Shown here in pieces: positions 51,490-58,875 of a DNA stretch of 58,875 nucleotides (the stretch's first letter is position 1; the number at the start of each line of letters is the position of its first letter). A program made the position numbers and the translations under genes. The notes beneath the pieces were generated by a model. The model was given only the letters and a program-made list of their open reading frames with translations, was not told the origin of the DNA and did no database searches. The stretch is from Alphaproteobacteria bacterium. GTDB lineage: Bacteria > Pseudomonadota > Alphaproteobacteria > Caulobacterales > Maricaulaceae. Location: NCBI GenBank assembly GCA_018222865.1, contig JAAEZM010000002.1, forward strand, positions 124,097 through 182,971, in the 5' to 3' direction.

Positions 51490-52374
51490 ATGAGCCTCAA
51501 GGATAAAACTATCTTCATCACCGGTGCGAGCCGCGGGATCGGCCTCGCCATCGCCGAGCGTTGCGCCCGCGATGGCGCGAATATCGTCATTGCCGCGAAG
51601 TCCGTCACTGAGGACAGCCGTCTGGGCGGAACGATCCATTCTGCGGCTGAAGCCGTTGAAGCGGCTGGTGGTCAGGCCTTGCCGGTCCAGTGCGATATTC
51701 GCGATGAGGCCAATGTCGAAGCGGCCGTGAACGCCGCTGTGGAGCGTTTTGGCGGGATTGATATCGTCGTCAATAATGCATCGGCCATCTTCCCTAGGGG
51801 CACTGCCGATACACCGATGAAGCGTTATGACCTCATGCACGGGGTGAATGGGCGCGGCACCTTCCTCGTAACCCAGAAATGCCTGCCCTATCTGGAAAAG
51901 GCTGAGAACCCGCACATTCTGGTGCTTTCCCCGCCGCTTGATATGCGCGGTCTGTGGTTTGGTCCCCATGTCGCCTACACCAGCGCCAAATATCAAATGA
52001 GCCTGTGTGTCCTTGGATGGGGCGAGGAGTTTAAGGGGCGCATCGCAGCAAATGCGATCTGGCCGCGTACAGCCGTCGCTACGGCAGCGATTTCCAATGT
52101 CCTGGCCAATGACGACGCGATGAAGACTTGCCGCAAGCCGGAAATCCTGGCGGATACGGCGTATCGGGTACTTAACAAGCCCGCCGCGGAATTCACGGGT
52201 AATTTCCTCATCGACGATACCTTCCTTTATTCTGAAGGCGTCACCGATTTCGACCAGTATGCCGTCACTCCGGGTACGGATCTCTTGCCTGATTTCTTCG
52301 TCCCGGAGGAGGCAGAAGCCCCCACACCGCCCGGCGTGAAGATTATGGATCTGTCCGCCTTGACGGGCGGCTAG
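51490..52374 (+). CDS. SDR oxidoreductase (HSDL2-like)
   Basis: Short-chain dehydrogenase of 294 residues with TGASRGIG, VVNNASAIFPRGTADTPMKRYDLMHGVNGRGTFLV and the catalytic YTSAKYQMS. The distinctive form GVNGRGTFL and the segment IWPRTAVATAAI are those of the HSDL2-like group, linked to lipid or peroxisomal metabolism in eukaryotes. There is no C-terminal SCP2 domain. AAAGGGGAGAAGG precedes the ATG. It follows the signal peptidases and precedes the deacetylase gene by 9 bases. Its substrate is unknown. Confidence 0.9.
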   Translation: MSLKDKTIFITGASRGIGLAIAERCARDGANIVIAAKSVTEDSRLGGTIHSAAEAVEAAGGQALPVQCDIRDEANVEAAVNAAVERFGGIDIVVNNASAIFPRGTADTPMKRYDLMHGVNGRGTFLVTQKCLPYLEKAENPHILVLSPPLDMRGLWFGPHVAYTSAKYQMSLCVLGWGEEFKGRIAANAIWPRTAVATAAISNVLANDDAMKTCRKPEILADTAYRVLNKPAAEFTGNFLIDDTFLYSEGVTDFDQYAVTPGTDLLPDFFVPEEAEAPTPPGVKIMDLSALTGG

Positions 52375-52383
52375 TGCCAGCCG

Positions 52384-53316
52384 ATGGCGATGCTCATTAT
52401 TGATGCCCTGGCCAGCGCCAATCACAACGTCCCGCCCGGTCATCCGGAGCATGCGGGGCGTTATGAGGCTGCCAAGACCGCACTCTTGGCCGTAGACGAC
52501 CTGCATTGGGTCAAAGCAAAGCCTGCGAACCGGGGAGAGCTGGAGCGCTTTCACACGCGTGCGCATGTCGACCGGGTGCTGGAAGCCTGTGCAGCGGCGG
52601 GCGAGGGTGAGCTTGTCGGACTGGATGCGGATACGGTCGTTTCAGGGGCTTCCGCCGCGGCGGGTTTGCAGGCCGCCGGCGCAGTGGTTCAGGCAGCGGA
52701 GCTGGTCATGACCGCGCCGCAGCGCACGGCCTTTTGTCTCGCACGCCCCCCGGGTCATCACGCAGAACCGGATCGGGCGATGGGCTTTTGCCTGTTCAAC
52801 TCGATCGCGGTGGGAGCGTGCCATGCCCTTGATGGGCTCGGGCTAAAGCGGGTGGCTATCATCGATATCGATGTTCATCACGGAAATGGCAGCCAATGCT
52901 TGGCCGAGACGGACAAGCGAGTCTTCTTCGCCTCGCTTCATCAAGCCCCTCTCTATCCAGGTACGGGAACGCGCAAGGAGACCGGGCTGAACGGGAATGT
53001 ACTCAATATTCCCTTGCCAGATCAGACCCCTGTTGCGCTCTGGCGCCAGCATTTCGAAACCGAGCTTCTGCCCGCGCTTGAGGCCTTCGCTCCGGGGATG
53101 ATTTTCGTCTCTGCCGGGTTTGACGGACACCGTGATGATCCGCTCGGTGGCTTCAGCCTGGACGATGCAGATTACGCCTGGATTGCAGAACGCTTGCTGT
53201 CTGTGGCCCATAAAACTGCGGATTCCCGGCTTGTTTCTGTTCTAGAGGGCGGATACGACTGCCCCGCGCTTGGCCGTTCGGCTGCAGCGTTCACCGCCGC
53301 ACTCGCTGCCGGCTAA
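52384..53316 (+). CDS. Histone deacetylase-family hydrolase
   Basis: Zinc-dependent deacetylase-fold enzyme of 310 residues. The active site is intact: ARPPGHHAEPDRAMGFCLFNSIAVGA (His-His pair), VAIIDIDVHHGNGSQ (Asp-His metal ligands), SLHQAPLYPGTGTRKETG, VSAGFDGHRDDPLGG (Asp ligand) and VLEGGYD. Bacterial members include acetoin utilisation AcuC and acetylpolyamine amidohydrolases, so the substrate may be a polyamine or protein. An ATG two codons later is an equal start. In many alphaproteobacteria this gene sits beside xseB-ispA-dxs, as here. Confidence 0.93.
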   Translation: MAMLIIDALASANHNVPPGHPEHAGRYEAAKTALLAVDDLHWVKAKPANRGELERFHTRAHVDRVLEACAAAGEGELVGLDADTVVSGASAAAGLQAAGAVVQAAELVMTAPQRTAFCLARPPGHHAEPDRAMGFCLFNSIAVGACHALDGLGLKRVAIIDIDVHHGNGSQCLAETDKRVFFASLHQAPLYPGTGTRKETGLNGNVLNIPLPDQTPVALWRQHFETELLPALEAFAPGMIFVSAGFDGHRDDPLGGFSLDDADYAWIAERLLSVAHKTADSRLVSVLEGGYDCPALGRSAAAFTAALAAG

Positions 53317-53374
53317 GGATCAGCGTTCTCCGCTTCACTGGCGAACGCGAGAATAAGGCTCGTATCGCGCAGAC

Positions 53375-53977
53375 ATGTCTCAGCCCGTTTCCGACCCGCG
53401 CCCCGTCCAGCCTGGCCGCATTACAATTGCGCGCCATGGTCAGCCGGATGCGAACCGTGAAGCCCGCATGGATTGGCGCGGCTATATCGACTGGTGGGAC
53501 AATACCTATCAGCCGGCCTCTCTCGTCCATGGTCAAGAAGCGCCAGATCGCCTCATCCGTGCGGCGCAAGGCGCTCATATTGTCTTTGCCAGCACGCTGC
53601 AGCGCGCAATCGAGACGGCGCAGGCCGCCGCGCCGGAGCGCGAGCTGACCATCGATCCGGTCTTTGTCGAAGCTGAACTGCCACCGCCGTCTTTGCCAGG
53701 GCATTACATGGCCAAGACCTGGGGCGTGTTTGCACGCTGTTCCTGGTGGTTTGGGTTCGCCCGTGATCGCGAGACGCGGCAGGAAGCGGAGGCCCGGGCC
53801 GCCATGGCGGCGGCTGTTCTGGTTGAAGCGGCCCAGTCCGGCGATGTGGTGGTTTGCGCCCATGGCTGGTTCAATCGAATGATGCGCCCGCATATCAAGC
53901 GTGCGGGCTATCGTCAGGTCCATGATGGCGGCGATACCTATTGGTCCTGCCGTCAATATGAATACGACGCAGGCTAA
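53375..53977 (+). CDS. Histidine phosphatase family protein
   Basis: Phosphoglycerate-mutase-fold phosphatase of 200 residues. The catalytic RHG is in ITIARHGQPDANREARMDWRGYIDWWDNTYQPASL, the second His is in VVVCAHGWFNRMMRP and an Arg is in FASTLQRAIETAQAA. The region between is short and aromatic (WWFGFARDRE), unlike glycolytic mutases, so a small phosphatase with unknown substrate is expected. It is in line between the deacetylase and xseB. Confidence 0.9.
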   Translation: MSQPVSDPRPVQPGRITIARHGQPDANREARMDWRGYIDWWDNTYQPASLVHGQEAPDRLIRAAQGAHIVFASTLQRAIETAQAAAPERELTIDPVFVEAELPPPSLPGHYMAKTWGVFARCSWWFGFARDRETRQEAEARAAMAAAVLVEAAQSGDVVVCAHGWFNRMMRPHIKRAGYRQVHDGGDTYWSCRQYEYDAG

Positions 53978-54034
53978 CGCGTTGCCCTGCCGAAAGCCGC
54001 TGCCTATGCTGCATCCATCTCGGGAGAAGACGTC

Positions 54035-54283
54035 ATGACAGACAGCGAACACACCGACATCCAGTCCATGAGCTTCGAGCAGGCGCTCGGTGAGCTCGAA
54101 CGCATCGTCCAGCAACTGGAAAGCGGCGAGGTTGAGCTGGAACGCTCCATCGCGATCTATGAGCGTGGCGCAGCCTTGCGGGCGCATTGCGACAGCAAGC
54201 TCAAAGACGCCGAGCTCAAGGTCGAAAAAATCGTCAAGGGCGAGGACGGTAACCTCACTCTTGAGCCGGCCGGCCTCGAGTAA
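54035..54283 (+). CDS. xseB: Exodeoxyribonuclease VII small subunit
   Basis: Helical subunit of 82 residues that multimerises on XseA to form the nuclease. It shows SFEQALGELERIVQQLESGEVELERSIAIYERGAALRAHCDSKLKDAELKVEKIV, the full XseB pattern. It is preceded by GGGAGAAGACG. xseB-ispA-dxs is a widely conserved cluster, and the large subunit is elsewhere. The gap to the ispA start is 53 bases. Confidence 0.96.
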   Translation: MTDSEHTDIQSMSFEQALGELERIVQQLESGEVELERSIAIYERGAALRAHCDSKLKDAELKVEKIVKGEDGNLTLEPAGLE

Positions 54284-54336
54284 GCTTTTTGCGCGGCCCT
54301 CCCGCCGCATCCCTCACGCTCCCGCCAATCGAGATC

Positions 54337-55233
54337 ATGATGAGCCAGGAAATCTTCGAGCAGCGCCTGAACGAAGCAGCCGATCGCGTTACGGTGGCGC
54401 TCGACGCGCTCTTGCCGCGGGCAGAGGGCCCTGAAGCTCAGCTGAATTCTGCCATGCGCTATGCGGCGCTTGGGCCGGGCAAAAGATTGCGCCCCTTCCT
54501 GACGATGGAATTGGGTAATTTGATCAACGCCGATGAGCGCGGCCTGCTCCGCGCGGCCTGCGCTGTTGAGTGCATCCACGCCTATTCGCTGATCCATGAC
54601 GATCTGCCCTGCATGGATGATGATGATATGCGCCGTGGCCGTCCGACGGTGCATAAAGCCTATGATGAGGCCACAGCGGTTTTGGCAGGCGATGCACTCC
54701 AGGCCATGGCGTTTGAGATCCTGGCGCATCCGGACACTCATGGCCGTGGTGCCATTCGTGCGCGTCTGGTGGAAAAACTCGCCCGGGCAAGCGGGGCAGC
54801 CGGCATGGTCGGTGGTCAGATGATCGATATTCTGGGCGAGCGTGAAACCCTAGATATTTCAGTGGTTACACGCATGCACCGGATGAAGACCGGGGCGTTG
54901 ATCAATTTCGCTGCAGAGGCGGCTGTTGCCCTCAAGGATGTGGAAGATCATATCCGTCGGGCGCTTGAAGGGTTTGCACACGATCTCGGCTTGGCCTATC
55001 AGATCACCGATGACCTCCTTGACGCCACGGGTGATGAGGAGGAGGCGGGGAAAGCCGTCGGAAAAGACGCGGGTCAAGGAAAAGCCACTTTCGTCACCAT
55101 TTTGGGGGTGGAAGGCGCCCGGGACCGGTCGCGTCATTTGGCCGCGCAGGCGAAAGAGCATCTTGAACCTTTCGGATCGCGCGCAAATTTGTTGATGGAC
55201 GCGGTGGACTTTGTGTTGGCACGCCGCGCTTGA
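54337..55233 (+). CDS. ispA: Farnesyl/geranylgeranyl diphosphate synthase (polyprenyl synthetase)
   Basis: Prenyltransferase of 298 residues that extends DMAPP with IPP. The first aspartate-rich motif is [20 protein letters not shown], with the CMDDDD insertion typical of bacterial FPP synthases, and the second is [26 protein letters not shown] and GGQMIDI are present. The start is ATG 54337 (or 54340); a reading frame to 54289 would overrun the gap. Product length (C15 likely) is inferred from the family. It lies in xseB-ispA-dxs with dxs 13 bases later. Confidence 0.96.
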   Translation: MMSQEIFEQRLNEAADRVTVALDALLPRAEGPEAQLNSAMRYAALGPGKRLRPFLTMELGNLINADERGLLRAACAVECIHAYSLIHDDLPCMDDDDMRRGRPTVHKAYDEATAVLAGDALQAMAFEILAHPDTHGRGAIRARLVEKLARASGAAGMVGGQMIDILGERETLDISVVTRMHRMKTGALINFAAEAAVALKDVEDHIRRALEGFAHDLGLAYQITDDLLDATGDEEEAGKAVGKDAGQGKATFVTILGVEGARDRSRHLAAQAKEHLEPFGSRANLLMDAVDFVLARRA

Positions 55234-55246
55234 AAGGCGGACCTTA

Positions 55247-57172
55247 ATGGCCATCGAGACGCCAAATCTTGATCGGATCAATTCACCCAAAGACCTGAAA
55301 AACCTCAATCTGGACACGCTGAAGTTGGTGTCTGATGAGTTGCGCGCCGAGACCATCGACGCGGTTTCGGTAACGGGCGGTCATTTAGGCTCTGCGCTCG
55401 GTGTCGTCGAGCTGACGACGGCAATCCATCACGTGTTTGATACGCCCGATGACAAACTCATCTGGGATGTCGGCCATCAATGCTACCCCCACAAGATACT
55501 GACCGAGCGCCGTGACCGGATTCGCACCCTGCGCCAGGGCGGGGGTCTGTCCGGTTTTACCAAGCGTGCTGAAAGCGAATACGACCCGTTTGGTGCAGCA
55601 CATGCCTCGACCTCGATTTCCGCAGCGCTTGGCTTTGCCGTAGCGCGCGATCTCAAGGATGAAGAGCGCAATGTGATCGCGGTGATCGGCGATGGCTCCA
55701 TGACGGCGGGCATGGCCTATGAAGCCATGAACAATGCCGGTGTGATGAATTCCCGTCTCATCGTCATCCTCAACGATAATGACATGTCCATCGCCCCGCC
55801 GGTGGGCGCGATGAGCCATTATTTCTCCCGCCTTGTCTCCAGCCAAGGCTATCGCAATATCCGCAAGCTCGGAAAGGGTGTCGCCAAGGCTTTCCGCGTC
55901 GAGGAAGCGGCGCGCCGCGCAGAAGAATACATGCGTGGGATGGCCATGGGCGGCACGCTCTTTGAGGAGATGGGTTTTCACTATGTCGGGCCGATCGACG
56001 GCCATGATCTGGACCAGCTCGTACCGGTTCTGCGCAATGTCCGCGATGGAGAAGATGGTCCCGTTCTCATTCATGTCGTCACCCAGAAGGGCAAGGGGTA
56101 TGGCCCCGCCGAGGCCGCTGCGGACAAGTATCATGGTGTCGCCAAATTCAACGTCGTCACGGGTGAGCAGCAAAAATCCAAGGGCGGCGCTCCGTCCTAC
56201 ACCAAGGTCTTCGCACAACAGCTGATCCGCGAAGCGGAGAAGGATGACCGCGTGGTCGGGATCACTGCGGCCATGCCGGGCGGTACCGGTCTTGATCTCT
56301 TCGGCGAGCGTTTCCCGGACCGCATGTTCGATGTCGGTATCGCAGAACAGCACGCCGTTACATTTGCGGCGGGCCTTGCGGGCGATGGTATGCGGCCATT
56401 TGCAGCGCTCTATTCCACCTTCCTGCAGCGCGGTTATGACCAGGTCGTCCATGATGTGGCGATCCAGAAACTACCCGTGCGTTTTGCCATTGACCGCGCT
56501 GGCCTAGTCGGCGCCGATGGCTGCACGCATGCGGGCGCTTTCGATATCGGCTATCTCGGCGCCCTGCCGCACATGGTGCTCATGGCGGCGGCTGATGAGG
56601 GAGAGCTTTGCCGCATGGTCGCCACGGCGGCGCAGATTGATGATCGCCCCTCCGCCTTCCGCTATCCGCGCGGGAATGGCACCGGGGTTGAGATTTCCAC
56701 CGACATCCAGCCGCTCGAGATCGGCAAGGGACGCGTACTGCGTGAAGGAGGGTCGGTCGCAATCCTTTCTCTCGGAACGCGCCTGGAGGAAGCGCTCAAG
56801 GCGGCAGATGAGCTCGCTGCGAAAGGGTTCCCGGCCACGGTTGCCGATGCCCGTTTTGCCAAACCGCTTGATGCCGAGATGATCTCACGTCTGGCGCGTG
56901 AACATGAAGTCTTGATCACCGTGGAAGAGGGCGCTGTCGGCGGGTTTGGCGCCTTCGTGCTGCATTTCCTGGCTGAAAACGGGCTCCTTGATCGGGGGCT
57001 TAAAGTGCGCACCATGACCCTCCCGGATATCTTCCAGGATCAGGACACGCCATTTGAGATGTATGAGCAGGCCGGTCTGAACGCCCGCCATATCGCTGCC
57101 AAGGCGCTCGAAGCCATGGGCCGTGCGGATGACGCCGCAAAGGTGATCGCGGCTCCATTTGGCGCGGAATAG
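55247..57172 (+). CDS. dxs: 1-Deoxy-D-xylulose-5-phosphate synthase
   Basis: Thiamine diphosphate enzyme of 641 residues that joins pyruvate and glyceraldehyde 3-phosphate, the entry of the MEP isoprenoid pathway. Motifs are [31 protein letters not shown], the ThDP-binding [18 protein letters not shown] and [30 protein letters not shown] with the catalytic Glu, and the transketolase C-terminal [16 protein letters not shown] 55247 follows AAAGGCGG. Directly after ispA, it makes the IPP/DMAPP supply that IspA uses. Confidence 0.97.
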   Translation: MAIETPNLDRINSPKDLKNLNLDTLKLVSDELRAETIDAVSVTGGHLGSALGVVELTTAIHHVFDTPDDKLIWDVGHQCYPHKILTERRDRIRTLRQGGGLSGFTKRAESEYDPFGAAHASTSISAALGFAVARDLKDEERNVIAVIGDGSMTAGMAYEAMNNAGVMNSRLIVILNDNDMSIAPPVGAMSHYFSRLVSSQGYRNIRKLGKGVAKAFRVEEAARRAEEYMRGMAMGGTLFEEMGFHYVGPIDGHDLDQLVPVLRNVRDGEDGPVLIHVVTQKGKGYGPAEAAADKYHGVAKFNVVTGEQQKSKGGAPSYTKVFAQQLIREAEKDDRVVGITAAMPGGTGLDLFGERFPDRMFDVGIAEQHAVTFAAGLAGDGMRPFAALYSTFLQRGYDQVVHDVAIQKLPVRFAIDRAGLVGADGCTHAGAFDIGYLGALPHMVLMAAADEGELCRMVATAAQIDDRPSAFRYPRGNGTGVEISTDIQPLEIGKGRVLREGGSVAILSLGTRLEEALKAADELAAKGFPATVADARFAKPLDAEMISRLAREHEVLITVEEGAVGGFGAFVLHFLAENGLLDRGLKVRTMTLPDIFQDQDTPFEMYEQAGLNARHIAAKALEAMGRADDAAKVIAAPFGAE

Positions 57173-57528
57173 GCGTTCTTGACCCTAACTTTATTAGGGG
57201 CAGTATAGAGGTCGGCTTCAGCGGACCTCGTCTCCATGTCATCTCTTCAGTCTCTTAGATCCTCGGTCCAGTCCGCAGAGCCGGCTGGGGGAGGGCGGCT
57301 GACCCTGCAAATGCGCGGCGGTCATGCCGTCTCGACAAGTCGCGCGGGAGCGCGCTTGATAAAAGAGCGTTCTATCTAGGTTGCCAGGCGTGAGGCGCGC
57401 GCATAGGTCTTCGCCAGACCGGTCCTGCGGGTTGCATGACGCGGCTCACCCCAACGTGAAGCGGCGTGCGTTGCAGCTGTAGGCGGCATTCACCAACTGC
57501 GTGACATGTCAAACCGCAGGAGTGCTTT
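57173..57528. other. 356-base gap between dxs and an NTF2-like gene
   Basis: No recognisable complete gene. Two small inverted repeats follow dxs (CCCTAA 57183-57188 with TTAGGG 57194-57199, and GAGGTC 57208-57213 with GACCTC 57224-57229), neither with a T-run. A plus-strand frame from ATG 57236 to TAG 57377-57379 encodes 47 residues. Its end, LTLQMRGGHAVSTSRAGARL followed by IKERSI, resembles the last strands of a LytTR DNA-binding domain. It could be a gene remnant, but the match is weak. The palindrome TGACATGTCA lies at 57502-57511. Confidence 0.4.
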
Positions 57529-57996
57529 ATGTCGACCCGTCCACCCGTCCCACCCTTCTCCTATGAAGACGCCGTCGAGAAGGTTCGTAAGGCTGAAAAC
57601 GCCTGGAATACTCGTGACCCTCACAAGGTTGCGCTTGCCTATACGGAAGACAGTCAATGGCGTAATCGCGATGAGTTTCTAACCGGTCGCGAGGCGATCA
57701 TCGGGTTTTTGAGCCGAAAATGGGGCCAAGAGCTGGATTATCGCCTGATCAAAGAGATTTGGGCACATAGCGAAAACCGCATCGCGGTGCGCTTTGTCTA
57801 TGAGAGCCAGGCCGAAGATGGCCGTTGGTTTCGCTCCCACGGCAATGAGCAGTGGCAATTCGATGCGAGTGGCTTGATGGAACGGCGTGAAGCCTCCATC
57901 AATGATGTTGAAATCCGAGATGAAGATCGGCTCTTCCGATGGCCGCTCGGGCCGCGCCCGGATGACCATCCCGGATTGAGCGAGCTCGGCCTTTAG
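57529..57996 (+). CDS. NTF2-like protein (DUF1348/SnoaL fold)
   Basis: Protein of 155 residues in the nuclear-transport-factor 2 fold. It runs [95 protein letters not shown], the DUF1348 pattern, ending in a strongly charged tail with RRE and [12 protein letters not shown]. Function is unknown. The ribosome site GCAGGAG precedes it, and TGACATGTCA lies 18 bases upstream. It separates tlyA from dxs, which usually adjoin each other or nearly so. Confidence 0.88.
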   Translation: MSTRPPVPPFSYEDAVEKVRKAENAWNTRDPHKVALAYTEDSQWRNRDEFLTGREAIIGFLSRKWGQELDYRLIKEIWAHSENRIAVRFVYESQAEDGRWFRSHGNEQWQFDASGLMERREASINDVEIRDEDRLFRWPLGPRPDDHPGLSELGL

Positions 57997-58042
57997 GGTT
58001 CAGGAGATTGATTTTTCCGCGCGGGCGGGCGATGGAGGTCGC

Positions 58043-58780
58043 ATGTCCCGCGCCGATAAATATCTTCTCGATCATGGGTTTTTCGAAACCCGGGCGAAAG
58101 CGCAGGAAGCGATAGAGGCAGGGCTGGTCCGCGTGAACGGCCAGCCCGTTCGCAAGGCATCACAGAAAATCCCGGCGGGGGCGCATGTCGACGCTGAAGC
58201 GGCCCATCCCTATGTCAGCCGGGCGGCATTGAAGCTGGTTGAAGCCCTTGATGTTTTCGGGATCGATCCTGCGGGCAGGACCTGTCTTGATGTCGGGTCT
58301 TCAACCGGCGGATTTACCCAGGTTTTGCTCGAGCGCGGTGCGGCGAAAGTCTATGCGGTGGATGTTGGCCGCGATCAATTGCATGCGAAACTGCGTGCCG
58401 ATAACCGGATCGTGTCGATGGAGGCGCAGGACGCGCGTGCCCTCTCTTTGCAGGACTTCGATCCGGCGCCAGATCTCATCGTCTGCGACGCCAGTTTCAT
58501 TTCGCTTTTGAAAGTGATCCCCGTACCGCTTTCCCTGGCCGGTGATGCTGCCGATTTTATCGGGCTTATCAAACCGCAATTTGAGGTGGGACGGGACGGG
58601 ATCGGCAAGGGTGGGCTGGTGAAGTCAGCGGAGCTGGCGCAGGGCGCGGTCGAACATGTGATCGCCGGTCTGGACGGGCTGGAAGGCTTTGAGCTGTCAG
58701 GCGGACCGGTCGAAAGCCCGATCAAGGGCGGAGACGGCAATCAGGAATACCTGATCGCCGCTCGCAAAGCCCTGAACTAG
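58043..58780 (+). CDS. tlyA: TlyA-family rRNA methyltransferase
   Basis: Protein of 245 residues with an N-terminal S4 RNA-binding domain (RADKYLLDHGFFETRAKAQEAIEAGLVRVNGQPVRKASQKIPAG) and a FtsJ-like methyltransferase domain (CLDVGSSTGGFTQVLLERGAAKVYAVDVG, LIVCDASFISL, LIKPQFEVGRDGIGKGGLVKS). TlyA 2'-O-methylates 16S and/or 23S rRNA; older names call it hemolysin. ATG 58043 follows GGAGGTCG. Its stop shares CTAG (58777-58780) with the convergent gene at the window end. Confidence 0.95.
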   Translation: MSRADKYLLDHGFFETRAKAQEAIEAGLVRVNGQPVRKASQKIPAGAHVDAEAAHPYVSRAALKLVEALDVFGIDPAGRTCLDVGSSTGGFTQVLLERGAAKVYAVDVGRDQLHAKLRADNRIVSMEAQDARALSLQDFDPAPDLIVCDASFISLLKVIPVPLSLAGDAADFIGLIKPQFEVGRDGIGKGGLVKSAELAQGAVEHVIAGLDGLEGFELSGGPVESPIKGGDGNQEYLIAARKALN

Positions 58781-58875
58781 TTTCCGTAAGTGTCGGCCGG
58801 GCGCCAGATGCCGTCATGGCCTTCGCACATATAAACCTCGACATAGCGCACTTCGTTATACTCATTGTATTGCGG
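58777..58875 (-). CDS. C-terminal end of an unidentified protein (cut by window)
   Basis: The minus strand from the right edge to TAG at 58777-58779 is open and reads 32 residues, including EYNEVRYVEVYMCEGHDG and IWRPADTYGN. The Cys, aromatic and charged pattern suggests a small exported or lipid-linked protein with a beta-structured end, but no family can be named. Its stop overlaps that of tlyA. Confidence 0.7.
   Translation of the reverse strand, partial: PQYNEYNEVRYVEVYMCEGHDGIWRPADTYGN

Noticed and set aside
57183-57229. Two short inverted repeats after dxs as a terminator
   Set aside because: Six-base stems without a T-run on the coding strand.
1-58875. CRISPR arrays, insertion sequences, prophage genes, tRNA and rRNA
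   Set aside because: No spaced direct repeats, transposase or integrase motifs, phage structural genes or clover-leaf sequences were seen; gene content is ordinary chromosomal throughout.

Overview
The window is gene-dense, GC-rich bacterial chromosome with very short gaps, many ATGA/TGATG stop-start overlaps and no rRNA, tRNA, CRISPR array or insertion sequence that I could find. Gene content points to an alphaproteobacterium, most likely of the Caulobacterales/Maricaulales/Hyphomonadales type. The reasons are a NadQ-type NAD regulator beside nadABC, a TIGR02301-family protein, a RebB-like relic, the HDAC/xseB/ispA/dxs/tlyA order and a poly-hydroxybutyrate type dehydrogenase. Genus assignment is inference only.

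Layout. 1-7478: an EnvZ/OmpR-like two-component pair (kinase cut by the left edge), pgsA and uvrC on the minus strand, divergent from a FolM-like reductase and a FolB-like aldolase, then a DUF4197 protein, a Ca2+/Na+ antiporter and a 26-residue membrane microprotein. 7555-12823: a Nudix hydrolase, an unexplained inverted-repeat element, two bacteriophytochrome-class histidine kinases (without photosensory domains), an Rcp1-like receiver and a membrane protein built from an internal duplication. 12833-15682: an esterase, a small membrane protein, a phosphoribosyltransferase and a VOC protein. 15724-22134: the de novo NAD operon nadA-nadB-nadC preceded by three copies of a TGCTC-N5-GAGC palindrome, a frameshifted RebB-like gene, and an HD/nadQ/rluA operon; NadQ is the likely repressor that reads the palindromes.

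22309-31186: a nitroreductase/EamA pair divergent from a MarR regulator with two matching operators; two FabH-like ketoacyl-ACP synthases flanking an ammonium transporter that has its own strong terminator; a lipoprotein, DNA glycosylase Tag and YgfZ. 31253-42355: a GT9 glycosyltransferase and type I dihydroorotase with terminator, a MacAB-like tripartite export operon (membrane fusion protein, ATPase, two permeases), a TIGR02301/Nudix/3-hydroxybutyrate dehydrogenase group, YaaA and a GlcD-like FAD oxidoreductase.

42366-58875: Sua5/TsaC, a YceI-cytochrome b561-YceI operon, an acyl-CoA dehydrogenase, a CHASE3 chemoreceptor, a five-gene cassette ending in two tandem signal peptidase I paralogues, an SDR, a deacetylase-like protein, a histidine phosphatase, then the isoprenoid cluster xseB-ispA-dxs, an NTF2-like gene and tlyA. 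The last 99 bases encode the end of an unidentified minus-strand protein.

No single large novel system stands out. The observations most worth a second look are the NadQ regulon architecture, the RebB relic with a signal peptide, the 12-bp inverted-repeat element at 8039-8100, the tandem signal peptidases and the microprotein.
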